DNA of 64,000 bases from Gelria sp. Kuro-4 (GTDB taxonomy: Bacteria; Bacillota; DTU030; DUMP01): positions 132,501 through 196,500 of the forward strand of contig NZ_AP024619.1 of NCBI RefSeq assembly GCF_019668485.1, in the 5' to 3' direction. Positions within the stretch are counted from its first letter, which is position 1. The number at the start of each line of letters is the position of its first letter. Of the stretch, positions 59,837 through 64,000 are shown one piece after another. The notes under the pieces are model-generated. The model was not told the DNA's origin. It was given only the letters and a program-made list of their open reading frames with translations, and made no database searches. Made by a program: the position numbers and the translations under genes.

Positions 59837-59879
59837 AAGTAATAATCAACCAGGGTAGAGTAAGTGCAAGGCTTTCCGG

Positions 59880-60050
59880 CCCGTGACGAGCTGCAGGTCG
59901 GATTGCCCTGCACCCCTCTCAGAACCGTGCCTGCACAATTGACGCACACGGCTCCTCACAGTGCCGTGCACTAAAGGTAGCTGAGAAGTTCCGGCCGCAC
60001 ATCGTTCGATGCTCACATAGATCCGGGGACGGGGGACTGGTCGCTCCCAG
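59880..60050 (-). mobile_element. Group II intron-derived fragment
   Basis: The minus strand contains the phrase GAGGAGCCGTGTGCGTCAAT followed by CAGGCACGGTTCTGAGAGGGG, common in clostridial group II introns. No reverse transcriptase reading frame survives. It has lain down between the DUF3825-like gene and the end of the degU-like gene. Confidence 0.5.
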
Positions 60051-60065
60051 TCCCAGCACGTGATG

Positions 60066-60737
60066 TCAAGTCTGCACCAGATTGTGCTTGATGGCAAACA
60101 GCACCGCTTGGGTCCGGTCGCCGACTCCCAGCTTCTGGAATATGTTGGTCAGGTGGTTCCTCACCGTCTTTTCGCTTATGTAGAGCTTTTCCGCTATCTC
60201 CCTGTTGGAAAGCCCCAGACAGATCTGCTGCAGCACCTCGAGCTCTCTCTCCGTCAAAGCAAAATGATAGCGCGACTCTTCTTCTCTTTTTTTTGAAAGC
60301 CGGTTGAGCTCGTGGAAAACTTTGGGGGTAAGTGAAGGAGGGATAAAACCCTCCCCTTCCGCCACGCACCGGATGGTTTTCACAAGCTCGTGGGGCCTGA
60401 CGTCCTTTAAGACGTAGCCGGAAATGCCGCCCCTTATAAGCTCAAACAAATACTCCTCCTGGTTATGGATCGTGAGGGCTATTATCTTTATCCCCGGCTT
60501 TTCCTCTTTTATCACCTGCGTGGCTTTTATGCCGTCAACATTCGGCATATTGATGTCCATCAATACGATGTCGACATCGGTATTCCTGGCCAGTTCTATC
60601 ACCTGGTCGCCGTCTTCGGCCTCCCCGACCACGGTGATATCCGGCTCCAATGAAAGAATTTTTCTTATACCCTCCCGCAGAAGAGCATGGTCATCGGCAA
60701 TAATTACTCTAATTTGTTTTTTCTCTGCCTGTGACAT
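60066..60737 (-). CDS. NarL/DegU-family response regulator
   Basis: A 223-residue regulator. Receiver: IRVIIADDHALLREGIRKIL, phospho-acceptor in VDIVLMDINMPNVDG, conserved Lys in SGYVLKDVRPHEL. LuxR-type helix-turn-helix: LTERELEVLQQICLGLSNRE then IAEKLYISEKTVRNHLTNIF. ATG at 60737 after GGGGTGAGC, inside the 3' end of the kinase gene (29-nt overlap). The close relatives are DegU/LiaR. Targets are not visible; tad pilus genes lie upstream in the same direction. Confidence 0.93.
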   Translation of the reverse strand: MSQAEKKQIRVIIADDHALLREGIRKILSLEPDITVVGEAEDGDQVIELARNTDVDIVLMDINMPNVDGIKATQVIKEEKPGIKIIALTIHNQEEYLFELIRGGISGYVLKDVRPHELVKTIRCVAEGEGFIPPSLTPKVFHELNRLSKKREEESRYHFALTERELEVLQQICLGLSNREIAEKLYISEKTVRNHLTNIFQKLGVGDRTQAVLFAIKHNLVQT

Positions 60738-61908
60738 GCTCACCCCTCCGAACCCCAACCAAGCCATTTTCTTCGGGGGCGGTCGGTACACTTAGAATCA
60801 CTTCCGTTCCCCGGCCCGGGGAAGATTTTACTTCAAATTTGCCTTTCAATAACTGTATACGCTCCCTCATTCCGACAAGCCCGAAGGCCGTCCCGCTTTT
60901 TTCGGCCATTACTCTTTCCACGTCGAAACCGCAGCCGTTGTCTCGGACCACTACATTTATTCGGTTTTTCAAGAACTCTATTTTAGTCAGCACCTCCGTA
61001 GCCCTGGCATATTTCCTGATATTGGTCATGGATTCCTGGACGACGCGGAAAACAGCCACCACTAGAGGAGAAGGGAGTTCGTACTCTTTTCCCACAACCA
61101 CTATCTCGACGTAGATACCGTAGTCGTTCATGTATTGTTCGACGTAGCGCTCGAGGGCCGGCACGAGGCCCAGATCATCAAGGGACATGGGGCGAAGATC
61201 GAAAATTATTTTCCGCACGTCCTGGAGGCTCCTTCGCACCAGGTCCATCAAACTGTAGAGTTCCTCCCTCAACATCGCCGGATTAACTTCCATGAGCTTC
61301 AAACAAAATTCGGCCCTCATCACTATATTCGCCAGGCTCTGGGCGGGCCCGTCGTGAATCTCCCTGGCCACCCGCTTGCGCTCCTCTTCCTGGGCCATGA
61401 CAACCGAGAGGCCCAGGGCCTGCATCTGCTGCATCTCGCCTATCCGGCTGCTGATGGCGTCAAGATCGTTGCTCAATATCTTGAGCACCATTCCCACGTT
61501 GGCAATCAACTCTTCCGAGCGCTTTATGGTGACCTCCAAGTTTTTGAGGTTGCGCTCCAGGTGGTCCCTGTGCAGTCGGAGCAACTTTTCCTGTTCGCGC
61601 TTGCTCAAAAGCTCGATCTGCTTTTTATTGGCTTCTTCGTAAGCTCGTTTAATTTGCTCTTCACTATGACGCTTAAAATCCCGGCTGACTTCCATTAAAT
61701 GCCTTCTCGCCTGGGCGTAGGCCTTTTCCAGGTCGTCAACCTCTCGGATAATACCTGCTATCTCCTTTTTTACCGACTCAAGCTCATGCTTTGTCCTCTC
61801 GTACTCCAGCCTCGCGCTCTCGCCCAACTGGTAGAGCTGCTCCTTGCTCTTTTCCACAACTCTTCGCGTCTTTTGTATTATCCTCTCGAGATTCTCGATA
61901 TTGACCAA
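60709..61908 (-). CDS. DegS-like cytoplasmic sensor histidine kinase
   Basis: A 399-residue soluble kinase with no membrane segment. A long N-terminal coiled coil (about 1-170, as in DegS) leads to the HisKA_3 motif AQEEERKRVAREIHDGPAQS with the phospho-histidine, and a HATPase_c domain (VVQESMTNIRKYARAT, VVRDNGCGFDVERV, FGLVGMRERIQLLKG). TTG start at 61908 after GAGGATG. It lies 35 bp behind a HAMP sensor gene, so the coiled coil may take its signal from that protein. It overlaps the regulator gene. Confidence 0.92.
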   Translation of the reverse strand: MVNIENLERIIQKTRRVVEKSKEQLYQLGESARLEYERTKHELESVKKEIAGIIREVDDLEKAYAQARRHLMEVSRDFKRHSEEQIKRAYEEANKKQIELLSKREQEKLLRLHRDHLERNLKNLEVTIKRSEELIANVGMVLKILSNDLDAISSRIGEMQQMQALGLSVVMAQEEERKRVAREIHDGPAQSLANIVMRAEFCLKLMEVNPAMLREELYSLMDLVRRSLQDVRKIIFDLRPMSLDDLGLVPALERYVEQYMNDYGIYVEIVVVGKEYELPSPLVVAVFRVVQESMTNIRKYARATEVLTKIEFLKNRINVVVRDNGCGFDVERVMAEKSGTAFGLVGMRERIQLLKGKFEVKSSPGRGTEVILSVPTAPEENGLVGVRRGEHVTGREKTN

Positions 61909-61943
61909 AGCCGTTCATCCTCTAACCCAAATTATAGTACTTT

Positions 61944-62900
61944 TCAGCCTTCCGTCTTAAACTGCAGCACCAGTGAGTTAAGCTGGTCGCACATACGGAC
62001 AAGGCGCCTGGCACAGGAGTTAAGCTCCTTCAGCAGTTCGGACCGTCGGGCGGCTTCGAGCTCGCCGGCATCTTTTTCAAAGACTTCCGAGTGCCTGGCT
62101 ATAAGATTGGAAGTCGAGCACATATCGCCCAGTTTCTCCCTTATGGTATTAAAGAGCACCCCCAGCTCCCTGGTCATCACGTTGAAAGCTCTGGTCAGAT
62201 GCCCCAGTTCATCCCGGGTAGCCACGGGCAGCTTATACGAAAAATCACCGACGGCAACCCTTTCTGTAGCCAGCAGCAGCCCTTTTATCGGGCGCCCCAC
62301 CGCCCTGATGATTATCAGGCGGGCCAGCAGGAGCCCGGCCAAAGTTGCCAGCACAAAGTTGAAAATAATGTTGTACGCCGTCTGGCGCAGGTAACTCTCA
62401 ACCGAACGGAAGTCCATGAGGATGTACGTATGGCCGAGGGCTTGCCCGCCGGTGTCGACGATGGGCGATGTAAAAGCAACGGCGGTCACCTTACCGCTAC
62501 CGTCTTTTATAAGGGCAAGTTTTTTGCCGCCCGCCCCGGCTATTAGATCGTCGGCTTTATCTTTAGCCGAAGCCCCACCCGCGATGCCGGAGGAGGCCAC
62601 GGCGTCGCCGTTTTTGTCTAAGACTACAGCCTCAAGGATAGAGGCATCGTCCTCTATATCTTTCATCATCCGGTTAAGCAGCAGATAATTCCCCGACCCT
62701 GTCGCTTCGAGCGCAACCGTATTAACAAGGCGAACTGTCGCCCAACCCCGGTCCACGACCCCATTTATGAAGGCGTCGCGCTCCCTGACATACGTGGAAA
62801 AACCCACCCCTCCCATCAAGAGGGTGATGATCAGGGTAAAACCGAGGCTCAGCCGGAAGGTAAGAGAAAAACCTCCGCCTTTGTACCAGCTTGTTGTCAT
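61944..62900 (-). CDS. Membrane sensor protein with HAMP domain and no kinase
   Basis: A 318-residue protein: TM1 (FRLSLGFTLIITLLMGGVGF, 14-33), an extracytoplasmic domain of about 130 residues (ILEAVVLDKNGDAVASSG, then HTYILMDFRSVESYL, Cache-like), TM2 (IIFNFVLATLAGLLLARLII), HAMP (AVGRPIKGLLLATERVAVGD) and a short helical tail (MCDQLNSLVLQF). It has neither methyl-accepting nor kinase domain. The following gene is a soluble DegS-like kinase, so the pair may form a split receptor-kinase (inference). Confidence 0.82.
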   Translation of the reverse strand: MTTSWYKGGGFSLTFRLSLGFTLIITLLMGGVGFSTYVRERDAFINGVVDRGWATVRLVNTVALEATGSGNYLLLNRMMKDIEDDASILEAVVLDKNGDAVASSGIAGGASAKDKADDLIAGAGGKKLALIKDGSGKVTAVAFTSPIVDTGGQALGHTYILMDFRSVESYLRQTAYNIIFNFVLATLAGLLLARLIIIRAVGRPIKGLLLATERVAVGDFSYKLPVATRDELGHLTRAFNVMTRELGVLFNTIREKLGDMCSTSNLIARHSEVFEKDAGELEAARRSELLKELNSCARRLVRMCDQLNSLVLQFKTEG

Positions 62901-62906
62901 ATTTTA

Positions 62907-63257
62907 TCACTCCTCAAAAGTAAATTCAATCACATCGTCAATTTCTGTGCCGGTGGCTCTGCACACCCCGGCCGGGAGTTCCAGAGCTTTTGTGGCCCCT
63001 CTGACCACCGGCCCCAACCGAAACGGCGGGACGGAGTGCGCCACCTTCAAGACCCGGTCGTCGCGGTCCAGGAAGATCACATCGATGGGGTATCGCATGA
63101 ACCAGGTATGTATAGATGAACACGGCACAAGCAAGAGCCCCATACCCGTTCGAAAATCCGCTGTGCAAATCAAACCAACCAGCCTTTCGGCAAAAGAGAA
63201 GGCCGTCCTAACCTGCTGGGCCAGGACCGTTTTCCTGGTGAAATTAGTCGCCTTCAT
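62907..63257 (-). CDS. DUF192 family protein
   Basis: A 116-residue single-domain DUF192 protein with the typical GLICTADFRTGMGLLLVPCS, IHTWFMRYPIDVIFLDRDDR and ALELPAGVCRATG segments. No signal peptide. It lies 11 bp after tadC and 6 bp before the HAMP sensor gene, so it belongs to the same transcript. DUF192 genes often lie in tad pilus loci; their role is unknown. Confidence 0.88.
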   Translation of the reverse strand: MKATNFTRKTVLAQQVRTAFSFAERLVGLICTADFRTGMGLLLVPCSSIHTWFMRYPIDVIFLDRDDRVLKVAHSVPPFRLGPVVRGATKALELPAGVCRATGTEIDDVIEFTFEE

Positions 63258-63268
63258 GATTTCTCCCC

Positions 63269-64000
63269 TTAGAAACCAAAGGCACGCATTATCTGGATGG
63301 CCGCCGGACCAAGTAAGACGATGAACACCGCAGGGAAAATGAACATCACCATGGGCAGGAGCATTTTTACGGGTGCTTTCATGGCGGTTTCTTCCACCCG
63401 CTGGCGGCGCTTCTGCCGGGCTTCCTTGGACTGCGAGCGCAGCACGTTCCCTATGCTTATGCCCAGCTGTTCAGCCATGATGACCGACCCCACAAAATTC
63501 GACAGGTCGTCGACGGCCATTCTGTCGGCCATCTCCCGGAGTGCTTCTCTCCTGGACTTTCCCATCCTTATTTCCTGCAAAACCTGGAACAGCTCGTCGG
63601 CCAGGACGCCCCTGGATCTCTCCACCACCTTCACCAGGGCGGCGTCAAACCCCAATCCGGCCTCCACGCACACGGTGATAAGATCCAGCACGTCGGGCAG
63701 AGACTTTTCCACCTGCTGCCTGCGCTGCCGGGCTTTGGAGCTCACAACCGCATCCGGCGCTAGCCACCCGGCGATGCACCCTAAAAAGGCCATCACCGCA
63801 GACTGCATCGGCGTCTGTCCGGCCAGCTTCCATAGCTCCATGAACCCCAGCGCCCCCAGCCCCGCCAGCACATACTTCACCGCTAAGAGTTCCCGCGCGG
63901 AAAGATTCCACGGTCTGCCTGCCTCCAGGAGCCTTTTCTCCAGCGTTTCCGTGCCGGCGGCCGGTATGTGCCGCACCAGAGCTTTCGCCGCACCGGCCAG
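63269..64000 (-). CDS. tadC: TadC-like type II/IV secretion F-domain protein (partial)
   Basis: Inner-membrane platform protein of a Flp/Tad pilus or related secretion system. The frame is open to the window edge, so the N-terminus is missing. Visible: a membrane segment near AVMAFLGCIAGWLAPDAVVS, the T2SF domain (LPDVLDLITVCVEAGLGFDA, LQEIRMGKSRREALREMADR, LSNFVGSVIMAEQLGISIGN), then two C-terminal helices (MLLPMVMFIFPAVFIVLLGP). Other tad genes are expected beyond base 64000. Confidence 0.88.
   Translation of the reverse strand: MAGAAKALVRHIPAAGTETLEKRLLEAGRPWNLSARELLAVKYVLAGLGALGFMELWKLAGQTPMQSAVMAFLGCIAGWLAPDAVVSSKARQRRQQVEKSLPDVLDLITVCVEAGLGFDAALVKVVERSRGVLADELFQVLQEIRMGKSRREALREMADRMAVDDLSNFVGSVIMAEQLGISIGNVLRSQSKEARQKRRQRVEETAMKAPVKMLLPMVMFIFPAVFIVLLGPAAIQIMRAFGF

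Overview
The window is a 64 kb piece of a GC-rich, endospore-forming, anaerobic Firmicute chromosome, most likely a thermophilic Moorella/Thermanaeromonas-type clostridium. That placement is inference. It rests on spoIIE inside the spoIIE-tilS-hpt-ftsH-coaX-dusB-greA-lysS order known from Bacillus and Clostridia, a HydG-family radical-SAM protein, ATP-driven 2-hydroxyacyl-CoA dehydratase genes, S-layer-homology proteins, frequent TTG/GTG starts and abundant RNA switches (T-box, c-di-GMP-I, ykkC type).

Layout. 1-17.3 kb, minus strand: housekeeping block lysS (partial), greA, a three-gene operon with an acyl-ACP-reductase-like enzyme, a chemoreceptor behind a c-di-GMP-I riboswitch, cca, an unknown gene, dusB, coaX, a fluoroacetyl-CoA-thioesterase-like gene, ftsH, hpt, tilS and spoIIE. 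17.3-34 kb: a mosaic with lower-GC inserts. These are an ATPase with a winged-helix-like end behind an operator array, trpEG under a tryptophan T-box, a copper-amine-oxidase-N surface protein, a decayed ABC exporter, a split glutamate synthase under a ykkC-type (probably ppGpp) riboswitch, and an NCS1/hydantoin cluster. 34-35.7 kb: a mobile-element graveyard beside tRNA-Val, with a group II intron tail, a probable Fst/Ldr-like type I toxin-antitoxin module and an integrase remnant. 35.8-41.2 kb, plus: one six-gene operon, padR-fetA-fetB plus two dehydratase-like subunits and their activator. 41.2-51.2 kb, minus: three large surface proteins (two SLH, one with 16 IPT/TIG repeats). 51.3-56.2 kb, plus: an OmpR-type two-component system followed by a lipoprotein gene whose promoter carries four 11-bp direct repeats. 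56.3-59.8 kb, plus: a nitroreductase, a HydG-like gene with a displaced cluster cysteine behind a terminator-containing leader, and two uncharacterised genes. 59.9-64 kb, minus: intron debris, a DegU/DegS-type pair, a HAMP sensor, a DUF192 protein and tadC (partial).

The strongest leads for something undescribed are: (1) the 34.4-34.7 kb module, which has a hydrophobic 32-residue peptide with an IAP motif, a sequestered ribosome site and a convergent short RNA with its own promoter and terminator; (2) the HydG paralog in which the second auxiliary-cluster cysteine is glycine and a new cysteine lies three residues on, preceded by an unassigned attenuator-like leader; (3) the alternating 7-mer operator over the ATPase promoter; (4) the 11-bp repeat array linking the two-component system to the lipoprotein gene. 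All family calls come from reading motifs; no database search was run.
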